Below the pieces are notes generated by a model that searched no databases, was not told the origin of the DNA, and saw only the letters and a list, made by a program, of their open reading frames with translations. The position numbers were made by a program, and so were the translations under genes. A stretch of DNA of 64,000 nt, from positions 1,302,001 through 1,366,000 of the forward strand of contig NZ_CP011340.1 in NCBI RefSeq assembly GCF_001278075.1. The letters are read 5' to 3'. Positions within the stretch are counted from its first letter, which is position 1, and the number at the start of each line of letters is the position of its first letter. This DNA comes from Streptomyces pristinaespiralis. GTDB lineage: Bacteria; Actinomycetota; Actinomycetes; Streptomycetales; Streptomycetaceae. This document shows positions 44,419 through 52,058 of the stretch, one piece after another.

Positions 44419-44740
44419 TCGAGGCTCCCTCACTGCTCGACGCCCGTTCTTCCCGGTCACGGGACGATCGCACGATCTTCGCAGGGCCGGCTTCGCACGG
44501 CAAGCAACTCCCTTGCCGAGGCCCGGAGTTCGCCCGTGGCGTCCACGCCGGGCGGGACGCGTGCCGCCGTGGCGGGCAGGGCGCGGGGAGGGCCGGGACG
44601 CGGCAGGCCGGAGCGCCGGAGCGGGTTGCTGCTCGGAGCGGGACCGCGGCACGCCCTAGACTGATCAGCAACCTCACAAAACGTCCCAAAACGGCCCGTA
44701 CGCATCCTCTCCCTCTGGGAGTCGCTCCCGGGAGGCGAGC
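44419..44740. other. Divergent gap upstream of the antiporter operon
   Basis: No gene in 322 bases. CAAAACG repeats at 44677-44683 and 44687-44693 with a ten-base period, one helical turn, 48 bases before the antiporter subunit start. GGGAGGCG just before ATG 44741 is the ribosome-binding site. Confidence 0.4.
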
Positions 44741-45211
44741 ATGACAACCCGTCGCACCCCATTGCCGGGAGTCGGCATCCAGTACGACTTCAGTACCGAG
44801 AGCGGCCACCACGTCTCGGTCGTGGTCCACAACGACGGCCGCCGGTTCCTCGGCTTCTACAGCGCGGACGATCCCGACGCCTGCCTGCTCTCCGTACCGC
44901 TGGTGCCCGAGGAGGCCACCGCGCTGGCCCATCTCCTCGACCAGGCGCCCATCGACGCCGTACGGACCGACGGCATCGACCTCGTCACCGAACACATCCC
45001 CGTCGGAGTCCGCTCCCCCTACGTCGGACGGGCCCTCGGCGACACCGGGGCCCGTACGAGAACCGGCGCGTCGATCGTCGCGGTGCTGCGCCGGACGGGG
45101 GCGCATCCGTCGCCCGGCCCCGGCTTCCGGCTCGCCACCGGAGACACGCTCGTCGCGGTCGGCACCCGGGAGGGCGTCGACACCCTCGCCGAGATCATCG
45201 CCGGAGGCTGA
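44741..45211 (+). CDS. KhtT-like TrkA-C regulatory subunit of a K+/H+ antiporter
   Basis: 156 aa. The N-terminal half (PGVGIQYDFSTESGHHVSVV) is the KhtT-type leader. The C-terminal half is a TrkA_C/RCK_C fold with GARTRTGASIVAVLRR, F-R-L-A-T-G-D-T-L-V-A-V-G-T. In Bacillus KhtTU, the soluble KhtT gates the membrane antiporter in response to c-di-AMP or pH. The antiporter gene starts two bases after the stop. Confidence 0.88.
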   Translation: MTTRRTPLPGVGIQYDFSTESGHHVSVVVHNDGRRFLGFYSADDPDACLLSVPLVPEEATALAHLLDQAPIDAVRTDGIDLVTEHIPVGVRSPYVGRALGDTGARTRTGASIVAVLRRTGAHPSPGPGFRLATGDTLVAVGTREGVDTLAEIIAGG

Positions 45212-45213
45212 CC

Positions 45214-47049
45214 GTGCACGACACGACGATGCTGCTGATCGAGCTCGGCGCGATCCTGCTCGGGCTGGGCCTGACCGGCCGCTTCGCCGGCCTCTTCGGT
45301 CTCTCCCCCGTACCCCTCTACCTGCTCGTCGGACTCGCGTTCGGCTCCGGCGGGCTGCTGCCGCTGAGTGCGAGCGGCGACTTCGTGGCCGTCGGCGCCG
45401 ACATCGGCGTGATCCTGCTCCTGCTCATGCTGGGCCTCGAGTACAGCGCCTCCGAACTGGTCGACAGCCTGCGCACGCAGTACCCGTCAGGCGCCGTGGA
45501 CTTCGTCCTCAACGCCCTGCCGGGGGCGGGCGCGGCGCTGCTGCTGGGATGGAGCCCCGTCGGCGCCGTCGCGCTCGCCGGCGTCACCTGGATCTCCTCG
45601 TCGGGCGTCATCGCCAAGGTCCTCGCCGACCTGGGCCGCCTGGGCAACCGCGAGACGCCGGTCGTCCTCGGCGTCCTCGTCATCGAGGACCTGTCGATGG
45701 CCCTCTACCTCCCGCTGCTGACCGCACTGCTCGCCGGTCTCGGCCTGGCCGGCGGGGGCCTCGCGCTCCTGATCTCGCTCGGCACGGTCGCCGTCGTGCT
45801 CTACGTGGCCCTGCGTCACGGCCGGCTGGTCAGCCGGGCCGTCTCCTCCGACAACCCCGAGATGCTGCTGCTCGTCGTGCTCGGCCTCACCCTGCTGGTC
45901 GCGGGCGTCGCCCAGGAGCTCCAGGTCTCCGCCGCGGTCGGCGCCTTCTTGGTCGGCATCGCGCTGTCGGGGGAGGTCGCGGAGGGGGCGCGGAAGATCC
46001 TGGCGCCGCTGCGGGACCTGTTCGCGGCGGTGTTCTTCGTCTTCTTCGGCCTGTCCACCGACCCGAACGAGATCCCGCCCGTCCTCCTCACCGCGCTCGC
46101 GCTCGCTTTGGCCACCACGCTGACCAAGATCGCCACGGGCTGGTACGCGGCCCGCCGCGCGGCCATCGGCACGCGCGGCCGCTGGCGGGCGGGCGGCACG
46201 CTGGTGGCCCACGGCGAGTTCTCGATCGTCATCGCGGGCCTGGCGTCGGCGGCCGAGCCGAGGATCGGCCCGCTGGCGGCGGCGTACGTCCTCATCCTGG
46301 TCCTCGTCGGCCCGCTCACGAGCCGCTGGGTCGAACCCCTGGCGTCACGCCTGTTCGGGCGCGCGGGGCGGGGGGCGGGAGGGGTGGGGGGCGACCGCCC
46401 GACGGGAGGCCGTCCGGCGGGAGGCCGTCCGGCGGGAGACCGTCCGGCGGGCGGGGTGGCGGGGGGCCGTCCGGCGGGTGCGACGGCGGCGGACGGGGCG
46501 GCGTCGGACGCGACGCTGGCGGGCGGGGTGGCGGGGGGCCGGCCGGCGGGTGCGACGGCGGCGGACGGGGCGGCGGGAGGCCGTCCGGCGGACGGCGCGG
46601 CGTCGGACGCGACGCTGACGGGCGGGGCGGCGGGAGGCACGGTTGCGGACGCGACGCCGACAGGCGGGGCGGCGGGTGCGACGGCTGCGGGAGGCCGTCC
46701 GGCGGGTGCGACGGCTGCGGGAGGGGCGGCGTCGGGCGCGACAAGTGGGGCGGCGGGGGTCGCGCCGGGCGGGCCGGCGGCCGACCGCCCTGTGGGCGGG
46801 CCGGTGGAACCGGCGGAGGGCGCGCCGACCGATCGCCCTGCGGGCGATCTGGCGGACGCGGCGGCGGGTGCGACACCTGGGGCACCGGTCGACCGTCCCC
46901 CGAGCTCTGCGGCCGACACGGCGGGTGGCCCGACAGGGCGCCCACCGACGGACGCGACAGCCGGCCCGTCAACTGGGGAGCCGACGGGCGAAGACGAGGA
47001 GATCGTGCGGTGGACGAGCGACCGGCGGCGCAGGGACGACCGGTCCTGA
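45214..47049 (+). CDS. CPA2 cation:proton antiporter (KhtU-like) with long repetitive tail
   Basis: 611 aa from GTG 45214. Residues 1-~382 form a CPA2 Na+(K+)/H+ exchanger with about twelve helices, including LLLLMLGLEYSASEL, GVTWISSSGVIAKVL with the family Ser-Ser-Gly, and VIEDLSMALYLPLL containing the conserved Asp. Residues ~385-590 are low complexity (Gly, Ala, Arg, Pro, Thr, Asp) with GGRPAG units and a 24-residue repeat, VAGGRPAGATAADGA and so on. A short acidic-then-basic end, EDEEIVRW plus R-R-R-R-D-D-R-S, closes it. The tail is not part of the family and looks like repeat expansion. Confidence 0.9.
   Translation: MHDTTMLLIELGAILLGLGLTGRFAGLFGLSPVPLYLLVGLAFGSGGLLPLSASGDFVAVGADIGVILLLLMLGLEYSASELVDSLRTQYPSGAVDFVLNALPGAGAALLLGWSPVGAVALAGVTWISSSGVIAKVLADLGRLGNRETPVVLGVLVIEDLSMALYLPLLTALLAGLGLAGGGLALLISLGTVAVVLYVALRHGRLVSRAVSSDNPEMLLLVVLGLTLLVAGVAQELQVSAAVGAFLVGIALSGEVAEGARKILAPLRDLFAAVFFVFFGLSTDPNEIPPVLLTALALALATTLTKIATGWYAARRAAIGTRGRWRAGGTLVAHGEFSIVIAGLASAAEPRIGPLAAAYVLILVLVGPLTSRWVEPLASRLFGRAGRGAGGVGGDRPTGGRPAGGRPAGDRPAGGVAGGRPAGATAADGAASDATLAGGVAGGRPAGATAADGAAGGRPADGAASDATLTGGAAGGTVADATPTGGAAGATAAGGRPAGATAAGGAASGATSGAAGVAPGGPAADRPVGGPVEPAEGAPTDRPAGDLADAAAGATPGAPVDRPPSSAADTAGGPTGRPPTDATAGPSTGEPTGEDEEIVRWTSDRRRRDDRS
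46379..46800. repeat. GC-rich repeat expansion in the antiporter tail
   Basis: GGCCGTCCGGCGGGA-type short units open the region. A 72-base segment at about 46447-46518 is repeated from 46519, the second copy carrying a 27-base insertion. All periods are multiples of three, so the frame is kept. Several other frames are also open here, as expected for GC-rich repeats. Confidence 0.7.
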
Positions 47050-47070
47050 CGGTTCCGAGAGGCGGAACCG
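47050..47070 (+). terminator. Hairpin terminator after the antiporter gene
   Basis: CGGTTCCG (47050-47057) pairs with CGGAACCG (47063-47070) around AGAGG, beginning directly after the TGA. Confidence 0.75.
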
Positions 47071-47295
47071 GTGGGCGCGGGGGCCGGGACGGCGCGAACG
47101 TGTTGAGCGCCGCGTGGCTCCGCCAGGGACGGGCGCTGTGAACGGGCCGGACGGGCCGTACGCTCGGACGGCCACGAAAGACCGGGCCGTACGGACATCC
47201 CCCACTAGTCGGAGGCAGGCCGACAGGGGCGCGCCGACGTCGCGGACCTTGCCCGCTCGTGAGGCGCGGGCCGGCGGGCGTGCCGGGGGCGCCGC

Positions 47296-47511
47296 CTACT
47301 CGTCGGCAGCAGGCCGGCGGGGGCGCCAGCGCGGGCGGGGCCGCCGGATGTCCCGCACGAGGGTGTAGACCGCGCTGACGAGGATCAGGACGCCGAATGC
47401 GACCCACAGCGCCGAGGCGCCCGCCCGGTATTCGACGACGGCGCCGATGAGCAACATCGCGGCGACGAAGACGCCGAACGCGGAGATCAGTGTGCTGATG
47501 CGATGGGCCAC
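47296..47511 (-). CDS. Small two-helix membrane protein
   Basis: 71 aa: two hydrophobic helices at about 8-26 and 33-50, then a basic Arg/Pro-rich tail (RDIRRPRPRWRPRRP). No family recognised. The ~180-base gap to the antiporter gene holds nothing clear. Confidence 0.65.
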   Translation of the reverse strand: MAHRISTLISAFGVFVAAMLLIGAVVEYRAGASALWVAFGVLILVSAVYTLVRDIRRPRPRWRPRRPAADE

Positions 47512-47620
47512 CCGCCCATCCTTGCCGACGGCGACAGCCGTCCCCCGACCGGGTCGGCAAACTCCGGTGCGCCAAGGAAACGGTGCTGCGTCAGGTCAGG
47601 GAACCGGGCAGCATGACGAA

Positions 47621-48106
47621 GTGGCTGATCTGCTCTGGGATGACGTGAAGTGCTTCTTCGACCCGGACCTGATGGGGGCGCTGCCTGACGTGCGTGTCCC
47701 TGGCGCTTCGGTGGAGGACTGGCAGGCAATCCTCGATCTTGTCGCGGAAAGAGGCTGGGAGTGCCAGTACTCCGAAGGCGAGACGGAAGTCCCGCTGCCC
47801 CGGGCGGAGGTCGTGCTGTCGCGTGCGGCTGATGCGGAGTGGCCGAGCCTACGGGTCCGGCCGGCTGCCGAGTTTCTCGCGATCTTCCGTTTCCATGCCG
47901 ACGACGAAGTCGACTTCGATGTCGACCTGCGGGAGTTGCAGGGCCAGGAACGACTCGATGTGTTCTGCGACTTCCTTCGGGCGATCGGACGGCGGTTGGG
48001 CAAGCCGGTGTTGATGGATCCGGAGGGCGACTGCGGCCATCCGGTGCTCGGCTTCGATGTCGAGGCCGATCAAGTCGTCCTCCTCGCGGAGCCGCTGGTC
48101 ACGTGA
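47621..48106 (+). CDS. Conserved hypothetical acidic protein
   Basis: 161 aa from GTG 47621, the first start in frame near a possible but weak GGGAA site. Acidic and soluble with an opening VADLLWDDVKCFFDPDLMG, a middle ASVEDWQAILDLVAERGW and a near-terminal IGRRLGKPVLMDPEGD then H-P-V-L-G-F-D. These segments recur in Streptomyces proteins of unknown function, some associated with immunity-like proteins. No catalytic motif is recognised. Confidence 0.7.
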   Translation: MADLLWDDVKCFFDPDLMGALPDVRVPGASVEDWQAILDLVAERGWECQYSEGETEVPLPRAEVVLSRAADAEWPSLRVRPAAEFLAIFRFHADDEVDFDVDLRELQGQERLDVFCDFLRAIGRRLGKPVLMDPEGDCGHPVLGFDVEADQVVLLAEPLVT

Positions 48107-48295
48107 CTGCGACCAGCGGCCGGGATCCTTGGAAGCTGCCGTCGCGGAGCACGGCGAAGACGACGCCGCCCGACGACGCACACGTTCCGCGCCCCCTTCG
48201 AGCGCACGCCGTGACAGGGCATCATCGCGCCCGCCGATGTCACACTCCGCCGCCCGCCCCCAGAGGCGGTCCCGGACCGTCCGCCACAAAGGCAC

Positions 48296-48326
48296 TTGAC
48301 CTGGAGCGCGCTCCAGATCCCAGCAT
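48296..48326 (+). promoter_or_regulatory. MerR-type promoter with 19-base spacer
   Basis: -35 TTGACC (48296-48301), 19-base spacer, -10 CAGCAT (48321-48326). The spacer region holds the perfect palindrome CTGGAGCGCGCTCCAG (48301-48316). A 19-base spacer with a central dyad is the classic substrate for DNA-twisting by MerR proteins; a MerR gene lies at the end of the operon. Confidence 0.8.
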
Positions 48327-48333
48327 GGGCGGC

Positions 48334-49272
48334 ATGAACACCACAGACCCTCAGATCGTCCTCGGGACAATGGACTTCGGCACCCGCGTCGGCCCCGACC
48401 ACGCCTTCGCGATCCTCGACTCCTTCGTCGCCGGCGGCGGTGTCTGGCTCGACACCGCGAACTGCTACTCCTTCTGGACCGACCCCAGCGGCGTCGGCGG
48501 CGCCAGCGAGCGCCTCATAGGCGCGTGGCTCCGGGCCCGCCCCGGCGCGCGTGACAGGGTGCGGATCGCGACGAAGGTCCGGCACAACCCGCTCGTCCCG
48601 CACTCCTGGCCGGAAAGCGCCGAAGGGCTCTCCGCCCGTGCCGTCCGCGCCGGGATCGAGGAGAGCCTGGAGCGTCTCCGGGTCGATCACATCGACATGC
48701 TCTGGGCCCACGCCGAGGACCGCACCGTGCCGCTGGAGGAGACGGTCGGCGCCTTCGGCGAGCTCGTCACGAAGGGGGTCGCCCTGCGGGTCGGGGCGGC
48801 GAACCATGCCGCCTGGCGCGTCGAGCGTGCCCGGTCCCTCGCGCGGGAGCAGGGCGTGGAACCGTGGACGGCCCTGCAACTGCGCCACTCACTGGTCCAG
48901 CCGCGCCCGCTCGCCCCCGTGGCGGAGGGCGGCCACCGGATGCTGACTGCCGAGGACCTCGACCTCGCGCAGTCGGAGGGGCTCACCGTGTGGTCGTACA
49001 GCACGCTGCTGTGGGGTTCCTACGTACGCCCGGACAAGCCGTTTCCACCGACCTACGCCCACCCGGGGACGACCCGGGTGCTCGCGGTCCTGGACGACGT
49101 CGCCGGCGAGCTCTCGGCCACGAGGAACCAGGTCGTCCTCGCGTGGCTGATGCGGCAGGGGATCGACCCCATCGTCGGCGCGAGCCGGGTCGAGCACATC
49201 GAGCAGGCACTCGCCGCACGCCGTGTGCGGCTCAGCGACGAGCACTTGGCGCGCTTCGAGCAGGCACGGTAG
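48334..49272 (+). CDS. Aldo/keto reductase
   Basis: 312 aa from ATG 48334. This start is chosen because the -10 box ends seven bases before it, implying a leaderless message; ATG 48325 overlaps the -10 box itself. LDTANCYSFW carries the catalytic Asp and Tyr, VRIATKVRHNP the Lys, and DMLWAHAED the His of the AKR tetrad. VVLAWLMRQGIDPIVGAS is the NADPH-binding end. Reduces aldehydes or ketones with NADPH. Controlled by the MerR gene 24 bases downstream, an arrangement often linked to thiol- or electrophile-stress. Confidence 0.93.
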   Translation: MNTTDPQIVLGTMDFGTRVGPDHAFAILDSFVAGGGVWLDTANCYSFWTDPSGVGGASERLIGAWLRARPGARDRVRIATKVRHNPLVPHSWPESAEGLSARAVRAGIEESLERLRVDHIDMLWAHAEDRTVPLEETVGAFGELVTKGVALRVGAANHAAWRVERARSLAREQGVEPWTALQLRHSLVQPRPLAPVAEGGHRMLTAEDLDLAQSEGLTVWSYSTLLWGSYVRPDKPFPPTYAHPGTTRVLAVLDDVAGELSATRNQVVLAWLMRQGIDPIVGASRVEHIEQALAARRVRLSDEHLARFEQAR

Positions 49273-49296
49273 CGGCGGGTCGGCAGGGGGAGCGCC

Positions 49297-49647
49297 ATGA
49301 CCACCACCCTCACTCCGGCAGCGGCCGCCGACCGCACCGGTGTCTCCATCGACACGCTGCGCTACTACGAGCGCGAAGGGCTCATCGGGCCGATCCGGCG
49401 CTCCCCCGGCGGACGCAGGGAGTACACCGAGGAGGACGTCTTCTGGATCGGCCTGGTCACGTGCTTCCGTGAGGCCGGCCTCGGCATCGCGGACCTGCGG
49501 GCTTTCGTCGCCATCCTGCGCGCCGAGCACGCTGCGCAGGACCGGGTCGCTTTCCTCCGCGAGCGCCGTGCCGCCCTGGAGCGCCAGGCGGCGGCGCTGT
49601 CCCGGGCCATGGAGGTCCTCGACGAGAAGATCGCCTACTACAGCTGA
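49297..49647 (+). CDS. MerR-family regulator of the aldo/keto reductase
   Basis: 116 aa. DRTGVSIDTLRYYEREGLIG is the MerR helix-turn-helix and first wing; RRSPGGRREYTEEDVFWIGL completes the DNA-binding domain. A short coiled-coil dimerisation helix (ERRAALERQAAALSRAMEVL) ends it. There is no Cys-containing metal loop; one Cys at VTCFREAG is the only candidate sensor. It very likely acts on the dyad at 48301-48316 to control the operon. Confidence 0.93.
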   Translation: MTTTLTPAAAADRTGVSIDTLRYYEREGLIGPIRRSPGGRREYTEEDVFWIGLVTCFREAGLGIADLRAFVAILRAEHAAQDRVAFLRERRAALERQAAALSRAMEVLDEKIAYYS

Positions 49648-49775
49648 GCGCCGAGGGCCCCGCAAGCAAGCTCTCGCCGCCCGCATCGACCGAGATGCCG
49701 CAACCCGATCGACCCCGGTTTCATCGCGCGTGAGCACACACGGCTCATGTGCCGGGATGCCGTAGAGGCTCGGCG

Positions 49776-50516
49776 TCAGGACGGGGCGAGGACGCAGAAC
49801 TCGTGGCCTTCCGGGTCGGCCAGGCACGTCCACGGCACGTCTCCCTGGCCGAGGTCGAGGTCGGTGGCGCCGAGTGCCCGCAGCCGGGCCACCTCCGCCG
49901 CTTTGTCGTCCCCGGCATACGGCAGCAGGTCGAGGTGGACGCGGTCCGGCGCGGTCTTCGCGTCGGGCGTGCGGAGGAACTCGAGATACGGGCCGACACC
50001 CTTCGCGGAGCGCAGGACGGCATGATCGTCGGTCACCTCGTGCAGGGTCCAGTCCAGCGCCTCGTCCCAGAACCGCGCCATGGCCCGCGGATCGGCGCAG
50101 TCGACCACCACCCGGGCGACCGGCCCGGTGTCCCGGTAGATCTCACGGGGTTCCAGCACGCAGAACTCGTTGCCCTCCGGGTCGGCGAGGACCGTCCACG
50201 GCACTTCGCCCTGGCCCACGTCGGCGGGCGTCGCACCGAGAGCCAGGAGGCGCGCGACCAACTCCGTCTGCTGGGCAGCGGAGTTGGTGGCGATGTCGAG
50301 GTGCACACGGTTCTTTGTCGGTGTCCTGGGCTCCGGGACGGGAACGATGTCGATGCCGAGGGCGACCGGGTCCGGCCAGACGAGGCCGCCGACGGGGCCG
50401 ACGTAAGTGGTCACGCCGGGGCTGTACGCACTCCATCCGAGCGCTTCCGCCCAGAACCGGCCGACCGCCGGACAATCAAGAGCCTTGATGTTCGCCATGA
50501 CAGGTCTCAGGGCCAT
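49776..50516 (-). CDS. Tandem VOC (glyoxalase-fold) protein
   Basis: 246 aa from ATG 50516; ATG 50498 is an alternative. Two homologous halves are visible. Each opens with A-x-x-R-F-W-x-E-A-L-D/G-W and closes with DPEG-x-EFCVL (around residues 120 and 240). Each also has the R-V-H-L-D strand and a G-Q-G-x-V-P-W-T motif. VOC proteins bind metals and small molecules, for example in glyoxalase, dioxygenase or antibiotic-binding roles. No partner gene is adjacent, so function is open. Confidence 0.88.
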   Translation of the reverse strand: MALRPVMANIKALDCPAVGRFWAEALGWSAYSPGVTTYVGPVGGLVWPDPVALGIDIVPVPEPRTPTKNRVHLDIATNSAAQQTELVARLLALGATPADVGQGEVPWTVLADPEGNEFCVLEPREIYRDTGPVARVVVDCADPRAMARFWDEALDWTLHEVTDDHAVLRSAKGVGPYLEFLRTPDAKTAPDRVHLDLLPYAGDDKAAEVARLRALGATDLDLGQGDVPWTCLADPEGHEFCVLAPS

Positions 50517-50654
50517 GCCGCCGATCCTATGCACCGCCCTGGGACGACATCCGCGCGGCTTGATCGGCGGCGGATTGCGGGCAGTTCCATCGAGCTGGGA
50601 GCATGCCCTGCTGCTGGAACAGGGCCGGTCCGTGTGCTGCCGCGGCGACCTGGA

Positions 50655-51030
50655 GCCGCCGCGTACGGGCACTCCGAGCTTGCCAACCTGACGTTCACCT
50701 ACGAACTCCAGCGCAGACCCCCCGCGACCGGCCCCCTCGCGCTCGCCGCCCACCCCGGCGGCGCCGACACCGGCGGACCAAAGACCGCCATGTCGCACTC
50801 GTCGGCGCTCACCTGGACCGCGTTCGTCGCGATCCGCCCTCTCCTGGTCCAGTCACCCCCGTGGGAGCCCTGCCGATCCCGCGTGCAGCGCCCGACCCGG
50901 CCGCCCAAAGAGGGCAGTACTACGCCCCCGCGGCCTCGGAGAGCCCTTCCGGCTCGAGCGAAGTTGTTGCTCAACCCCCTCACCAAAGGTCCGTCGGTGT
51001 CAGCCGGCAACAGCTTGGCGAACAAGGTGC
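50655..51030 (+). pseudogene. Short-chain dehydrogenase remnant, frameshifted
   Basis: In one frame 50661 onward encodes AYGHSELANLTFTYELQRR and LALAAHPGGADTG, the C-terminal half of an SDR. The YxxxK active site has become Y-G-H-S-E, losing the Lys. Near 50860 homology continues in a different frame (GALPIPRAAPDPAAQRGQYY, and VSRQQL further on). The N-terminal Rossmann half is missing. Clearly a decayed copy; it ends against the MerR gene. Confidence 0.7.
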
Positions 51031-51045
51031 GTGTGACCGTCCCGA

Positions 51046-51948
51046 TCAGGCGGACGCCCCCGCCGTCCGCGGGTCCAGCGCGGCACAGAGCCAGTCGTGG
51101 GCGGCGCCGGGAGTCGGTTGCGACGGGCCGAACAGATCGGCGGCGAGTCGCCAGTAGCGGTCGATCCGGGGGTCCGCGGCGAGCTGGCCGGCGAGCAGCC
51201 GGCGGAAGTCCGGGGTGTCACGCGTACCGCACGAGTGGGCGTAGGCGGCGACGAAACAGTCGAGTGCTTCCCCCGGTTGCGGGGGCCGCTGGGCGAGCAT
51301 CTGGCGCGCCGCGAGCGCGTACGCCTCGCCGAGACCGTCGTAGAGCACGGCCGGCCGGTATCCCGTATCCGGCTGGTGCACCGTCGGCTGGCAGTTCTCG
51401 TTACCGTGGCACGGCCCGGATACGAGGGCGTGCAGCCGGGCGAAGGCCAGGACCTGGGCCGGGGCCGGGTCGGACGGCGGCTGCGGAACCGCCTGTTCGA
51501 CGACCGCTGACACCACTCGCGCCGGGAGCCGCACGGGCAGCCAGCGCCGCCAGAAGCGTGCCAGCGCGGCGGTGCTGGGCGGGGTGGTCACCGAGCCGAT
51601 CAGCCGCAGCCGGTCCACACGTTCCTCGGGGGTGCAGTCCTGGAGCAGCCGGAGGGCGGCCTCCCGCCAGCGCAGGGCGGTCATCCGGGTGCCGATCTCC
51701 CGGAGTTGCCCCGCGACGACGTCCTCCAGCGCGTCCTCCTCGTCGAGGACCCTGCCGACGTCAGGGACCGGAAGGTCCAGGGTGCGCAGCGAACGGATCA
51801 GGCGCAGCCGTTCGATCGCCTCGAAGCCGTAACGGCGGTGGCCCCCGCTGCTGCGGGCGGCTTCGGGCAGCAGGCCGCGGTCGGAGTAGAAGCGGACGGT
51901 CTTGACGGTCAAGCCCGCGTGCTCGGCGAGCTCTCCGATGCTCCACAT
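51046..51948 (-). CDS. MerR-family regulator with large C-terminal domain
   Basis: 300 aa from ATG 51948. WSIGELAEHAGLTVKTVRFY with S-D-R-G-L-L-P is the MerR helix-turn-helix, followed by HRRYGFEAIERLRLI. After a coiled-coil to ~120, a ~170-residue helical domain follows, longer than simple MerR proteins and similar to sensors with a ligand pocket. It is divergent from the hydrolase gene, whose promoter has the MerR 19-base spacer, so the pair is a regulator and target. Confidence 0.9.
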   Translation of the reverse strand: MWSIGELAEHAGLTVKTVRFYSDRGLLPEAARSSGGHRRYGFEAIERLRLIRSLRTLDLPVPDVGRVLDEEDALEDVVAGQLREIGTRMTALRWREAALRLLQDCTPEERVDRLRLIGSVTTPPSTAALARFWRRWLPVRLPARVVSAVVEQAVPQPPSDPAPAQVLAFARLHALVSGPCHGNENCQPTVHQPDTGYRPAVLYDGLGEAYALAARQMLAQRPPQPGEALDCFVAAYAHSCGTRDTPDFRRLLAGQLAADPRIDRYWRLAADLFGPSQPTPGAAHDWLCAALDPRTAGASA

Positions 51949-51965
51949 GCCGTCAGGGGACAAGG

Positions 51966-51996
51966 TTGAACCTCCCTCAGGGGGAGTTCCTACGGT
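51966..51996 (+). promoter_or_regulatory. MerR-type promoter of the hydrolase gene
   Basis: -35 TTGAAC (51966-51971), 19-base spacer, -10 TACGGT (51991-51996). The spacer contains the dyad CTCCCTCAGGGGGAG (51972-51986). Same geometry as the aldo/keto reductase promoter 3.7 kb away but a different dyad. Confidence 0.75.
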
Positions 51997-52058
51997 ACCG
52001 GCGAGCGCGGACAGCCCGGTCGGCCGGTCGCGCGGACGACGTATACGAGGAGACGCTG

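Noticed and set aside
45500..47200. Long open frames on both strands over the antiporter tail
   Set aside because: They are products of GC-rich repeat DNA and overlap a well-supported antiporter in the correct frame; no motifs or start sites.
50517..51045. Gene on the minus strand upstream of the VOC start
   Set aside because: The minus-strand frame has no motif, and the plus strand shows the decayed SDR in the same place.
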